Origin: JAUIKM01 sp964445695
Lineage (GTDB): Bacteria; Bacteroidota; Ignavibacteria; Kapaibacteriales; UBA7675
Direction of reading: 5' to 3'
Assembly: GCA_964445695.1 (NCBI GenBank)
Contig: CAYULF010000012.1
Span: 62,001 to 126,000, forward strand
DNA length: 64,000 nt
Shown here: positions 53,703-62,347 of the stretch, piece by piece
Numbering within the stretch: the stretch's first letter is position 1
Layout: every line of letters begins with the position of its first letter
The notes under the pieces: model-generated
Database searches by the model: none
Told to the model about the DNA's origin: nothing
Seen by the model: only the letters and a program-made list of their open reading frames with translations
Made by a program: the position numbers and the translations under genes

Positions 53703-53776
53703 CGGCGCGTAGCGCAGCCCGGTAGCGCACCACTTTGGGGTAGTGGGGGTCGTCGGTTCAAATCCGGCCGCGCCGA
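53703..53776 (+). tRNA. tRNA-Pro (anticodon GGG)
   Basis: 74 bases fold as a complete cloverleaf: acceptor CGGCGCG/CGCGCCG, D stem GCGC/GCGC with loop AGCCCGGTA, anticodon stem CCACT/AGTGG with loop TTGGGGT, so the anticodon is GGG, variable GGGTC, T stem GTCGG/CCGGC with loop TTCAAAT, discriminator A. CCA is not encoded, so it needs the CCA-adding enzyme. The similarity to bacterial tRNA-Pro is strong throughout. Confidence 0.93.
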
Positions 53777-53830
53777 CAACAGAGCAGAATTCGCGAGCAG
53801 TCATGTTCGCGTTTTTTGTTTTAAACAAAA

Positions 53831-53861
53831 AAAAGAGGAAACGTATGCCGTTTCCTCTTTT
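53831..53861 (+). terminator. Terminator after tRNA-Pro
   Basis: AAAAGAGGAAACG (53831-53843) pairs perfectly with CGTTTCCTCTTTT (53849-53861) over 13 bases with a five-base loop. A second A/T palindrome (TTTTGTTTTAAACAAAA) lies just upstream. Confidence 0.82.
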
Positions 53862-54714
53862 CAAGTAGAAAGTGGTGACGAAGTTGCTCTCAGGTGGCAC
53901 GCAACTTACAAGATCAACTGCACTGCTCTACTTTCTGGAATTTTCTGTTCGTCGGGGCCCGCTTGCGCGGTTCTGTGCCGCCACCCAGCGCACGGCTGTG
54001 CGGTCACCCGACAGGGATGGGATATCCGAAATCTTTCTGGATTTGTGCTACATTCGCTGCAAAAGCCGCACCAAAAATGAAAGAGCAGGCTGTGCCGGGC
54101 ATTTGCTTTTGACCCAATTTGACATTGAAATATCGGCGCGCCAATAATTCCAGAGTGAACTCAATCCCGCACCCGATGAGTTGTGCCGAAATGGGAGTGA
54201 GCCGCAACGCATTTGCGGAAGATTGCAGCGCCCGATTACACAAAACGGGCTCGCTTTTCCAATCCGCTTTTGCTTGTCCCGCAGCGCGAAGCAGGCGTTT
54301 ATGGAACCGGCCTCGCGTCACGCTATGTGAATGCGGCAGCAGGCCGCAACCCCCGAGCCGCCGCGCTGAAAACGCAGCATCCCAACCCCGGATATCTGGA
54401 CAAGTCACGAACCCCGGCGTCCGCCTGCAAGTTCCCGGCCGCAAGCAACACAATCCGAAATAGACATGCGACGGGTTTTCCGTGTGCGGCAGGAGGCGTC
54501 AGAGCGCGCCCGGTCGAGTTTACAGTTAGCTGAGTTGAGTCGGGCTCGACCGTCATTTGCCGGCAAAGGACCTCCCGCTTGTTCGGGATTTACGCCCGCT
54601 CACCCACGCTCTGTGCGTCGTTCAGTTTTTTACGCGAGGACAGGTTGTGGTTTCGACGTAGACTGTCGCATGTCACGGAGCGCCGCATGCAACGCGTCGT
54701 GACATGACTGACTG

Positions 54715-54845
54715 ACGTTTGCCTCTGAAAAAATCTGCACTAAAGCAGGGTGGGAGGAGTGCGTCTGAATTTTATGGAAACTCGCGGTGGCGGCGGGGCG
54801 GGCGATGGGGCAGGCGGGCCCCTTGATCACCCGGAGGTGCGTCCG
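54715..54845 (+). repeat. GC-rich dispersed repeat, family B, copy 2
   Basis: Matches the reverse complement of 14025-14150 closely. Substitutions are spread through the length, while blocks such as GCAGGGTGGGAGGAGTG and GGCGGGCCCCTTGATCACCC are unchanged. A frame across both copies gives the same peptide ETRGGGGAGDGAGGPLDHP, but flanks differ and no ribosome site is present. Confidence 0.8.
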
Positions 54846-54912
54846 AAACTTTCCAACTTTTGTCAAGCCTCGCACCGAGTTGAGCCTCACCGCATTCCCA
54901 CCCTTTTTTTCG

Positions 54913-54920
54913 TATCTTTG
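54913..54920 (+). promoter_or_regulatory. TATCTTTG promoter box of nadE
   Basis: Exact TAnnTTTG element 37 bases before the nadE ATG; no TTTG at the usual distance upstream, only a run of T. The transcript would begin near 54927 with a leader of about 30 bases. Confidence 0.5.
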
Positions 54921-54956
54921 CCGATTATTATTGCTTGAATCTTTATCTCCTGCCGC

Positions 54957-56945
54957 ATGCAATTCAACTCCGCCGAGCTTGGTTTTTTACGCATTGCCGT
55001 TGCCAGCCCCGCCGTGACCGTGGGCGACGTAACCGGCAATCTCGTGACTATTCACGCCGCCATTGAAGACGCGCAGGTTGAAGGCGCACGACTGCTCGTG
55101 CTGCCCGAATTGTGCCTGACAGGTTATTCCTGCGCCGACACCTTCTATCACGAAACGTTGCTGGAAGCGGCGTGGAACGCGCTCGTGGAGTTGTGCGACG
55201 CCTCCGAGGAGCGCAACCTGGCCATCGTAGTCGGCTTGCCGGTTGCCGTGGATGGGCGGCTGTTCAACTGTGCCGCGATGGTCTGCGGCGGCGAAATCGT
55301 CGGTATCGTGCCGAAAACCTATCTGCCGAACACTAACGAATTTTACGAGGCGCGATGGTTTCGTCCGGCGTCCGACGCGCAGTCCGACATTATAGAAGTG
55401 GGCGGCTACGAAGTGCCCTTCGGCAATGATCTGCTCTTTCGGCTGAAAGCGCCGGCGGGGCCCGACTGCCTGATCGGCATAGAAATTTGCGAAGACCTGT
55501 GGACGGTGCAGCCGCCGAGCGGCGCTATGGCCGTCGCCGGCGCAAGCGTAATTCTCAACCCGTCCAACAGTCCCGAAATCCTGGGAAAAGCGGCTTACCG
55601 GCGCAGTCTGGTGCAGGCGCAGTCGGCGCGCTGCCTGGCGGCGTATGCGTACGCCGGCGCCGGACCGGGCGAATCGACGACGGACGTGGTCAGTTCCGGC
55701 CATTCGATGATAGCCGAATACGGCAACATCCTGACCGAGACGCGCCGTTTCCGCTTCGACACACAAATTGCCGTCGCCGATGTGGATATCGGCCGGCTCT
55801 ACGCCGAGCGACTGCGCAGCAGTTCATTCGGCGGCGCGCAGACGCAGCGCACCTTTCGCGAGCTTTTGCTGGAGTTTGCGCCGGCGCAGGAGTCGATGAG
55901 TGCGGCCGACCTTCGCCGGAGCGTGGATGCACATCCATTTGTACCGCAGCCGGAACAACGCGGTGAAGTCTGCAGCGAAATATTTGCAATCCAGACGACA
56001 GCGCTGACCAAACGCATGCGCCACATCGGCTCGGCATCTCTCGTGCTCGGCGTTTCCGGCGGGCTGGATTCGACGCTGGCGCTGCTCGTGGCGGCGCGCG
56101 CCTTCGACCGTATGCGCCGCGGACGTCGCCACATTCTGGCGGTGACGATGCCCGGCTTCGGGACGACGGAGCGCACCAAATCAAATGCCGCGGAGCTGGC
56201 GCGCGAACTCGGCGTGGAGCTGCGCGAGATCGACATTCGCGCTGCCGTGCGTCAACATTTCCGCGACATCGGCCATGATGAAAAGCGGCACGACATAACA
56301 TTTGAAAATGCGCAGGCGCGCGAGCGCACGCAGATTCTGATGGACCTGGCCAACATGGAGGGCGGCATTGTGCTCGGCACGGGTGACCTCTCCGAACTGG
56401 CGCTGGGTTGGTCCACGTACAACGCAGATCACATGTCGATGTACAACGTCAACTGCGGCGTGCCCAAGACGCTGGTGCGCACGGTTGTGGAGTGGTGCGC
56501 GGATGAAGTATTTGAAGGTCGCGTGAGTGAAATCCTGCACGACATCTGCGACACACCGGTCTCGCCCGAGCTGTTGCCGGCGGACGCACATGGCAACCCG
56601 CAGTCGACGGAGGGAACGATCGGGCCCTACGAATTGCACGACTTTTTCCTCTACCACTTTCATCGGCACCACGTGCGGCCGCGCAAACTGTGCGCTCTGG
56701 CGCTGAAAGCCTTCGGCGATCAATACTCCTACAACGATATTCTCGACACGATGGAAGTGTTCCACCGCCGTTTCTTCAGCCAGCAGTTTAAACGCTCGGC
56801 GTTGCCGGACGGACCCAAGGTCGGAACGATTGCGCTTTCACCGCGCGGAGATTGGCGCATGCCGAGCGACACCGTAGCGGCCATCTGGCTGGAGGAAATC
56901 ACGCAGGTGCGCCGCGAGCTGCAGGAGGCGAACAGCCGATGGTAG
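54957..56945 (+). CDS. nadE: Glutamine-hydrolysing NAD+ synthase
   Basis: 662 residues. The N-terminal nitrilase-type glutaminase domain shows the Glu-Lys-Cys triad: LVLPELCLTGYSC, PKTYLPNTNEFYEARWF and GIEICEDLW. The C-terminal synthetase domain has the PP-loop SGGLDSTLALLV and TMPGFGTTERTKSNA. It amidates deamido-NAD using ammonia channelled from glutamine, the last step of NAD synthesis. Length fits the glutamine-dependent class. The stop overlaps the start of the next gene (ATGGTAG). Confidence 0.95.
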   Translation: MQFNSAELGFLRIAVASPAVTVGDVTGNLVTIHAAIEDAQVEGARLLVLPELCLTGYSCADTFYHETLLEAAWNALVELCDASEERNLAIVVGLPVAVDGRLFNCAAMVCGGEIVGIVPKTYLPNTNEFYEARWFRPASDAQSDIIEVGGYEVPFGNDLLFRLKAPAGPDCLIGIEICEDLWTVQPPSGAMAVAGASVILNPSNSPEILGKAAYRRSLVQAQSARCLAAYAYAGAGPGESTTDVVSSGHSMIAEYGNILTETRRFRFDTQIAVADVDIGRLYAERLRSSSFGGAQTQRTFRELLLEFAPAQESMSAADLRRSVDAHPFVPQPEQRGEVCSEIFAIQTTALTKRMRHIGSASLVLGVSGGLDSTLALLVAARAFDRMRRGRRHILAVTMPGFGTTERTKSNAAELARELGVELREIDIRAAVRQHFRDIGHDEKRHDITFENAQARERTQILMDLANMEGGIVLGTGDLSELALGWSTYNADHMSMYNVNCGVPKTLVRTVVEWCADEVFEGRVSEILHDICDTPVSPELLPADAHGNPQSTEGTIGPYELHDFFLYHFHRHHVRPRKLCALALKAFGDQYSYNDILDTMEVFHRRFFSQQFKRSALPDGPKVGTIALSPRGDWRMPSDTVAAIWLEEITQVRRELQEANSRW

Positions 56946-57760
56946 ATCCACTGGCGACACTTAAACGCGCCGAGCAGTTTGTGCGCGGCATGAATGAACG
57001 ATTCGGCGGAACGGTGTTTATCTCGGAAACCGTGGCCGACATCAAACCGACGATTATCGATGAGCAGGCCGCCGCCGCGCCGCCGATCGTTGAACAAGCA
57101 CATGAGCAAAAGGACACAGGGACCGTGGCGCGAACAGAAAAGAATACAGCAGCGGACAATCAACAGGAAAACACCGTCGACAAAACCTGGCCGGAATCGC
57201 CGGATCTGGCGACGCTCGATCAGCGCATCAACCAGTGCCTGCGCTGCCGCCTGGGCGAGACGCGCAACAAATTTGTGTTCGGCGTCGGCAATCCCGAAGC
57301 CGACCTGATGGTGATAGGCGAAGCGCCGGGCGCGGACGAGGACGCGCAGGGCGAACCCTTCGTCGGCCGCGCCGGGCAGTTGTTAAACAAAATCCTGCAG
57401 GCGGTGGAATTTCAGCGCGAAGACGTGTACATCGCGAACATCATCAAATGTCGCCCGCCGGGCAACCGCCGGCCGCAGAGCGACGAGGTGGACGCCTGCG
57501 AGGGATATCTGTTCCGCCAGATAGAATTGATCAAACCGGCCGTCATCCTGGCGCTGGGTTTAACATCCGTCAATACACTGCTCAAGGCCAATCACAAAAT
57601 GGGCGACGTGCGCGGTAAACAAATACCGTTCCGCGGCGTGACGCTCGTGGCCACCTACCACCCGGCTGCGTTGCTGCGCAATCCTCAATGGAAGCGCAAC
57701 ACATGGGAAGACGTCAAATTGGTGCGTCGCCTGGTCGATGAAGCGCGGGGCAAACAATAG
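56939..57760 (+). CDS. Uracil-DNA glycosylase, family 4
   Basis: 273 residues from the ATG at 56939, which overlaps the nadE stop; a longer frame inside nadE is rejected. The first 90 residues are an acidic/Gln-rich, probably flexible extension. The enzyme core has GEAPGADEDAQGEPFVGRAGQLL, NIIKCRPPGNRRP and TYHPAALLRNP, plus the Fe-S cysteines (CLRCRLGETR, KCRPPG, DACEGYL). It removes uracil from DNA. Translational coupling with nadE is likely from the overlap, without an obvious functional tie. Confidence 0.92.
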   Translation: MVDPLATLKRAEQFVRGMNERFGGTVFISETVADIKPTIIDEQAAAAPPIVEQAHEQKDTGTVARTEKNTAADNQQENTVDKTWPESPDLATLDQRINQCLRCRLGETRNKFVFGVGNPEADLMVIGEAPGADEDAQGEPFVGRAGQLLNKILQAVEFQREDVYIANIIKCRPPGNRRPQSDEVDACEGYLFRQIELIKPAVILALGLTSVNTLLKANHKMGDVRGKQIPFRGVTLVATYHPAALLRNPQWKRNTWEDVKLVRRLVDEARGKQ

Positions 57761-57836
57761 CGGCTGTTTGGTCAGTTTAAAGCGGGCAAAAGACAATTAT
57801 TAACAGCTTGAACATGCAGCATTCAGAGGAGTAAAC

Positions 57837-58895
57837 GTGAAGATCGCAATAATGGCCGGGGGCATTTCCCCCGAACGCAATGTCTCGCTGGCCAGCGGCC
57901 TGGCGGTGATGGAAGCGCTGTCGAATTTTGACTACGAACTGTGTTTTGTGGACCCGGCGCTGGGTGCGGACTGCCTGATAGAACTGAACAAAGTCGAAGC
58001 GCACAAGGAAGAAATGCCGACCGATGAGGCGCTGAATCTGTTTAAACCGAGCGCTTATATCGATTGTGTGATGTCGGATGCGTTAAACGATGTCGATCTG
58101 GTGTTTCTCGCGCTGCACGGCAAATACGGCGAGGACGGTTACATACAGTCGCTGTTGGAATTACGCGACATTAAATACACCGGCAGCCGTCGCGTTTCGA
58201 GCGCGCTGGCGATGGACAAGAACCTCAGCAAACGCATCTTTGAGTCGGCGCGCATTATGACGCCGGCCTGGATGACGCTGACGGAACAACACGCCGATCA
58301 GCACGAAATTCTGAACGAAGTCATCAATTATCTCGGCAAGGAGCTGGTGGTTAAACCCAACGACCAGGGCTCGACTGTCGGCGTGACGATCCTGATGCAC
58401 GCGGGGGACAGGGAGCTGGGCGAGGCCGTGAAAAAAGCGTCGCGCTACTCGGATCTTGTCGTGGTGGAGCAATACATTCCGGGCCGCGAAATCACTGTGG
58501 GCGTGCTCGACGGCATGGCGCTGCCGATCGTCGAGATCGTGACGCACGAAGGATACTACGACTACGAGCACAAGTACACGTCGGGCACGACGGACTACAT
58601 CTGCCCGGCCGATTTTGACGAAAACATGGAAGAATTCATTCAGGGTATGGCGGTGCTGGCGCACGACGTGCTCGGCTGCAGCGGCGCGACGCGCGTCGAC
58701 TTTCGCGTGGACGACGATGGCCAGGTTTTCTGCCTGGAACTCAACACAATTCCGGGTTTGACGTCGTTGAGCCTTCTGCCGACGGCCGCAAAGGAAAAAG
58801 GCGCTAATTTTAACTTTCTCTGTTATTTGATGGTTAAAAGCGCGACGAGCAAAAAACTGGACGCGGCGGCTCTGGAAAACGGCGATGAAGATTGA
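57837..58895 (+). CDS. ddl: D-alanine-D-alanine ligase
   Basis: 352 residues from a GTG with AGAGGAG six bases upstream. ATP-grasp enzyme making the D-Ala-D-Ala dipeptide of peptidoglycan: AGGISPERNVSLASG near the start, LALHGKYGEDGYIQSLLEL, YTGSRRVSSALAMDK, VVKPNDQGSTVGVTI, and the metal-binding end CLELNTIPGLTSLSLLPTAAKEKG. Located downstream of the uracil-DNA glycosylase gene and upstream of a sugar kinase; gaps of 76 and 43 bases allow cotranscription. Confidence 0.94.
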   Translation: MKIAIMAGGISPERNVSLASGLAVMEALSNFDYELCFVDPALGADCLIELNKVEAHKEEMPTDEALNLFKPSAYIDCVMSDALNDVDLVFLALHGKYGEDGYIQSLLELRDIKYTGSRRVSSALAMDKNLSKRIFESARIMTPAWMTLTEQHADQHEILNEVINYLGKELVVKPNDQGSTVGVTILMHAGDRELGEAVKKASRYSDLVVVEQYIPGREITVGVLDGMALPIVEIVTHEGYYDYEHKYTSGTTDYICPADFDENMEEFIQGMAVLAHDVLGCSGATRVDFRVDDDGQVFCLELNTIPGLTSLSLLPTAAKEKGANFNFLCYLMVKSATSKKLDAAALENGDED

Positions 58896-58938
58896 TTTCC
58901 ACACAAGGCACAATTAATAAGTCAGGAACCAGAAGGAC

Positions 58939-59949
58939 ATGGCGACAATCGAAAAAGACATTCAACTGTTCGGGCTGGGCAGCGCCCTGGTGGACGTGCA
59001 GGTCAAGGTGGAAGACGCGGATCTGGAGCGCTACGGCATGCGCAAGGGCACGATGAGCCTGGTGGACGCGCAGGAACAGCACGGCATTCTGGGCAGGTTT
59101 GCGGACCTTCCGACCTTCCGCTGCAGCGGCGGCGCGACGGCCAACACGCTGATTGCCTTTTCGCAGTTCGGCGGCCGCGGCGGCTTCAGCACGCTGCTGG
59201 GCAATGACGCTCACGGACGTTTTTACGCCTCGGAGTTTGAAGAACTGGGCATCGAGTTGTTCAGCGAGTTTGAGGACGAGGCGCACACGGGCACCTGTCT
59301 GGTGCTTATCACGCCGGACGCTGAGCGCACGATGCACACCTCGCTGGCGGTCAACACAAACTTTGGTCGCGATCACGTGGCCGAGGATGCGATCAAACGC
59401 TCGCAGTGGCTCTACATCGAAGGTTACAAGTTTGCCGAAGCCAACGGGCGCGCGGCGATTGAACGCGCGATGACAACGGCCCGCGAACACGGCACGCGCA
59501 TTGCGCTGAATTTTTCCGATGTCTTCGTGGTGGAAACCTTCGGCGACGAGCTGCGCAAAGCGGTGGAGCAGGCCGACCTGGTTATCTGCAACGAGCTGGA
59601 AGGCCGTTCCTATACGGGGCTGAGCGATGACAGTGCAGTGTTCAACAAACTCAAACAGACGGCGCGCAACACGGCCTTGACGCTGGGCGAGCGCGGCGCC
59701 ATGTTAAACATCGACGGCGAAGAGGCGATTCTGGACGCGTACAAAACAGCGCCGATCGACAGCACCGGCGCGGGCGACATGTTTGCCGCCGGTTTGTTTT
59801 ACGGCCTGTTAAACAACTATTCGCTGGAGCACGCGGGCCATCTGGGCGCCTGTGCCGCCTCCAAAGTGATCTCGCAGCTGGGTGCGCGCCTGGAACGCGA
59901 GGAAGTGCGCGACGTGCTGGTACACGTGGACGGGATGTCGGCCGACTGA
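58939..59949 (+). CDS. PfkB-family carbohydrate/nucleoside kinase (adenosine kinase-like)
   Basis: 336 residues. The PfkB signatures are CSGGATANTLIAFSQFGGRGGF and the C-terminal DSTGAGDMFAAGLFYGLL with catalytic Asp. The start LFGLGSALVDVQVKV and the bacterial adenosine-kinase-like spacing suggest a nucleoside substrate, but ribokinase or fructokinase activity cannot be excluded. Three GTTWAAC heptamers lie in or just after the gene, and the TTA Leu codons used at 59705 and 59809 belong to them. Confidence 0.88.
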   Translation: MATIEKDIQLFGLGSALVDVQVKVEDADLERYGMRKGTMSLVDAQEQHGILGRFADLPTFRCSGGATANTLIAFSQFGGRGGFSTLLGNDAHGRFYASEFEELGIELFSEFEDEAHTGTCLVLITPDAERTMHTSLAVNTNFGRDHVAEDAIKRSQWLYIEGYKFAEANGRAAIERAMTTAREHGTRIALNFSDVFVVETFGDELRKAVEQADLVICNELEGRSYTGLSDDSAVFNKLKQTARNTALTLGERGAMLNIDGEEAILDAYKTAPIDSTGAGDMFAAGLFYGLLNNYSLEHAGHLGACAASKVISQLGARLEREEVRDVLVHVDGMSAD

Positions 59950-60055
59950 CGTGTCGATACTCTGTTTAACCTGCGGCCGGACGACTGTGTTCAGGCCGGC
60001 CGTGTGCAACGCGAGGATGCGCGGTTAAACACGCCGACTTGACGTTGAAAACTCG

Positions 60056-60113
60056 TTGGCAAACAAGATGAAAAAGCAAGCCGCCGAATCTGTGAGGAGG
60101 CGAAGCGCTCAGC
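60056..60113 (+). repeat. Dispersed structured intergenic repeat, family A
   Basis: TTGGCAAACAAGATG, AAAAAGCAAGCCGCCG, a variable loop, GGAGGCGAAGCGCTCAGC. One of the best-kept copies, 23 bases before the next start. Confidence 0.75.
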
Positions 60114-60135
60114 AAGGCTGTTTAAGAGAGTCGCA

Positions 60136-61500
60136 ATGCGATCCAACCATATGGTCGACATCAGGAAAATATCACTGCGTTTAACAGTATTCGTCTGTCT
60201 GCTGCTGGCGTCCGTGTTTAACATGCGGGCACAGTCGGGCATGCGCTTTGAGGAGATGTTCCCGAAGCTGACGCCGTATTTTGCGGACGAGCTGATTGCC
60301 GATATTGAACACAGTCTGCCGAAGGGCGCCGGCTACCGCATCTGGGGCTGGGACGTGGGCGATTACTCCGGCGACGGCTACAACGACTGCGCCATGACGG
60401 TGCGCATTGACGGCGACCGGCGACGTCAGGTGACGATTTACTTTTTTGTGGACATCGAAGGCTTTTTAACATTGGTGGGGCAGACGGACCGGACTTTTGT
60501 GGACGTGCCGCTGGAAGCCGGCGTTTCGATCCGCGAAAACGCCTGTTTTGTGACCGAGAAAAACCGCCAGTACGCCTGGGATATCCGCGGCTACCGCTTC
60601 GATAAAGGCGCACTGCGCGTGCTTGACGATTTTTCCACGCGGCGCGATGGGCGCAATACGATGGAAACCTATCGCAACTACGAATCGCTGATGGGTTTTG
60701 AACGACGCCTGGACACGCGCAGCGGCGATGAGCTGGAGCGCAGTGAATTTTTGTCGATTCCGACGTACCGGCGCGGGCGCACGATTTACGAGGGATACAA
60801 AACCGATCTGGAGAGCCGCTCCGTTAAATTCGTGCCGCGCGGCGCGTTTTACTGGAAGGGCGAACAGGACGCCTCGTTTAAACTTCACACGGCCTACAAC
60901 GACCACTTCCTCTACTTTATGGTAAGCGTGCGCGACGATGAAGTCGTGAGCGACAACGGGCTGTTCGACGTGTGGGACGGCGTAGAAATCTGGCTGGATC
61001 CGCTGGGGCCGCGTGCCATTACGAGCGGGCCGGAGGTGGAGCGCGGAGCGCCCGAGGAAGAGGAAACCGGGGGGGCGATTATCTCGCTCAAAATCAGTCC
61101 GGGCAATTTTGCCGATCGTGCGCCGGAATTTTCGGTGGCCAGTTCGGGCGAGCTGAATTCGGTGCAGAACGCCTCGCTGTCGCAGGTGCGGCTGCGTTCG
61201 CGGCTGACGGAGGAGGGGTACCAGATCAAGGTGCGCGTTCCGTTCCAGCTGCTGGGTTTTGCTGCGGCGCCGATCGAGGCCGAAGCAATCACGGAGCTGG
61301 GCTGTTCGGTGGTTGTGGTGGATGCGGACAACGGTTTCCGGCCGCGCGAGGTCGCGTGGATCACCACGTCGGGGCTGGAGACGCTGGACCCGGCTACCTA
61401 CGGCACGCTGCTTTTGATTCCGGATTCGATGACCTACGGCGAGTCCAAAAATATTTACGCCGACGCGATCGCGGAGCGGCTGAACGCACTGGGATTTTGA
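60136..61500 (+). CDS. Secreted protein with C-terminal CBM9-like domain
   Basis: 454 residues. A signal peptide (ISLRLTVFVCLLLASVFNMRAQ) is followed by a beta-rich N-terminal half with a calcium-type loop (DVGDYSGDGYNDC). The C-terminal part (about residues 250-440) follows the carbohydrate-binding module 9 pattern: AFYWKGEQDASFKLHTAYND, LYFMVSVRDDEV, DVWDGVEIWLDP, then RVPFQLLGF. No sorting domain is present, so it may stay periplasmic or be released. Ligand unknown. An internal Met five codons in is an alternative start. Confidence 0.75.
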   Translation: MRSNHMVDIRKISLRLTVFVCLLLASVFNMRAQSGMRFEEMFPKLTPYFADELIADIEHSLPKGAGYRIWGWDVGDYSGDGYNDCAMTVRIDGDRRRQVTIYFFVDIEGFLTLVGQTDRTFVDVPLEAGVSIRENACFVTEKNRQYAWDIRGYRFDKGALRVLDDFSTRRDGRNTMETYRNYESLMGFERRLDTRSGDELERSEFLSIPTYRRGRTIYEGYKTDLESRSVKFVPRGAFYWKGEQDASFKLHTAYNDHFLYFMVSVRDDEVVSDNGLFDVWDGVEIWLDPLGPRAITSGPEVERGAPEEEETGGAIISLKISPGNFADRAPEFSVASSGELNSVQNASLSQVRLRSRLTEEGYQIKVRVPFQLLGFAAAPIEAEAITELGCSVVVVDADNGFRPREVAWITTSGLETLDPATYGTLLLIPDSMTYGESKNIYADAIAERLNALGF

Positions 61501-61525
61501 CTACACCGCGCCGACCTTGTAAAAG

Positions 61526-61571
61526 CGCAGCCGCAGCGGCTGCTTCCTGATTTTCTTGTTTGTCACGCAGA
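61526..61571 (-). repeat. Family A repeat (minus copy), also terminator-like
   Basis: Read on the plus strand: stem GCAGCCG/CGGCTGC, then TTCCTGATTTTCTTGTTTGT and CACGCAG. In this orientation the A-rich block becomes a T-rich tract after a hairpin, so it may stop transcription of the CBM9-like gene. Confidence 0.6.
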
Positions 61572-61633
61572 ATTCCACGAAAAACGCCGCGGGGGACGTC
61601 TTGCGCGCGCCCGTCCAAAAAGTGGGAAATATC

Positions 61634-61665
61634 TTTGGAAAGCAGAAAAATAGGTCGTAATTTTG
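61634..61665 (+). promoter_or_regulatory. Promoter of the ATP synthase operon
   Basis: TTTG (61634-61637), 20 bases, TAATTTTG (61658-61665), exactly the Bacteroidota consensus, 63 bases before the first ATG. A second possible -7 box, TATCTTTG, overlaps at 61630. Confidence 0.72.
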
Positions 61666-61728
61666 AAGACTGTATCGTAAGCGAAGAACGCTGAGTTCTT
61701 TTCCAAACGCGTCTTAATCCTGACCCGC

Positions 61729-61974
61729 ATGGCGCGATCCGGAAAGTCAAATATCATCGCAGAACTCGCGCCCTACCTTAGTCTGGGCACACAAATGACG
61801 GCGACAATTGCCGTCCTGGGTTTTGTCGGCTGGTTTCTGGATTCGCAGTTTGAAAGCTCGCCGCTTTGGACGATTGTCGGCCTTGTGGTCGGCTCGATCG
61901 CCGGCTTGTACGGCTTTCTGCGGCAGGTAAGCGTGTTGCAGCGCAAACGGGATAAGACGCGGGAACGGAGGTAA
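61729..61974 (+). CDS. AtpZ/AtpI-like ATP synthase accessory membrane protein
   Basis: 81 residues with two membrane segments (about 18-36 and 45-64) in the AtpZ pattern (GTQMTATIAVLGFVGWFLD, then LWTIVGLVVGSIAGLYGFLRQV). AtpZ/AtpI proteins help to assemble the c-ring or transport divalent ions. First gene of the ATP synthase operon. Confidence 0.83.
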   Translation: MARSGKSNIIAELAPYLSLGTQMTATIAVLGFVGWFLDSQFESSPLWTIVGLVVGSIAGLYGFLRQVSVLQRKRDKTRERR

Positions 61975-61981
61975 GCGGCTG

Positions 61982-62320
61982 GTGGATGCTGATTTTTGGT
62001 CATCCGGAGAAACGATTGGCATCCTCTACGCCCTGGCGCTGTCGGCGCTTCTGGTAGTGACGGGATACGTCACAGGAGTGATAGCCGAGCGCCGCGAGGT
62101 GGAGTCCTTTCTGGCAATTGTCATCGGCGGCATGTTCGTCAGGCTGGTGATAGCGCTTGTGCTGGTTTGGTTCCTCATAAGTCAGGTGCAAGTCGACCCG
62201 ATGTCCTTCTGCCTGACCTTCTTTATCTCCTATTTCATCTTTATGATGACGGAAATTTTTTACGTGAATTACCGCTACGGCGTGGTAGTTCAGAAACGCA
62301 GAACGACAATCCGGAAGTAA
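61982..62320 (+). CDS. AtpI-like ATP synthase operon membrane protein
   Basis: 112 residues from a GTG seven bases after the previous stop. Four membrane segments fill most of the protein (ILYALALSALLVVTGYVTGV, FLAIVIGGMFVRLVIALVLVWFLI, FCLTFFISYFIFMMTEIFYV). Position and size match the ATP-synthase-I-like protein found between atpZ and atpB in related bacteria. Role presumed to be F0 assembly. Confidence 0.72.
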   Translation: MDADFWSSGETIGILYALALSALLVVTGYVTGVIAERREVESFLAIVIGGMFVRLVIALVLVWFLISQVQVDPMSFCLTFFISYFIFMMTEIFYVNYRYGVVVQKRRTTIRK

Positions 62321-62347
62321 CCGGAGCGGTGCAATCGAACTGGAGCG

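Larger units (their letters stand above)
53862..54956. other. 1.1-kb gene-free region before nadE
   Basis: No frame shows family motifs or a ribosome site. An inverted repeat AGTAGAAAGT/TACTTTCT spans 53863-53938, and the second family B copy lies at 54715-54845. The final 45 bases hold the nadE promoter box. Confidence 0.6.

Noticed and set aside
53872..54147. Short plus-strand frames after tRNA-Pro
   Set aside because: No ribosome site or motif and they start within the terminator/inverted repeat region.
54750..54938. Small Gly-rich protein (ETRGGGGAGDGAGGPLDHP) encoded in both family B copies
   Set aside because: The shared peptide follows from DNA identity of the repeat; flanking codons diverge, start contexts differ and neither has a ribosome site.
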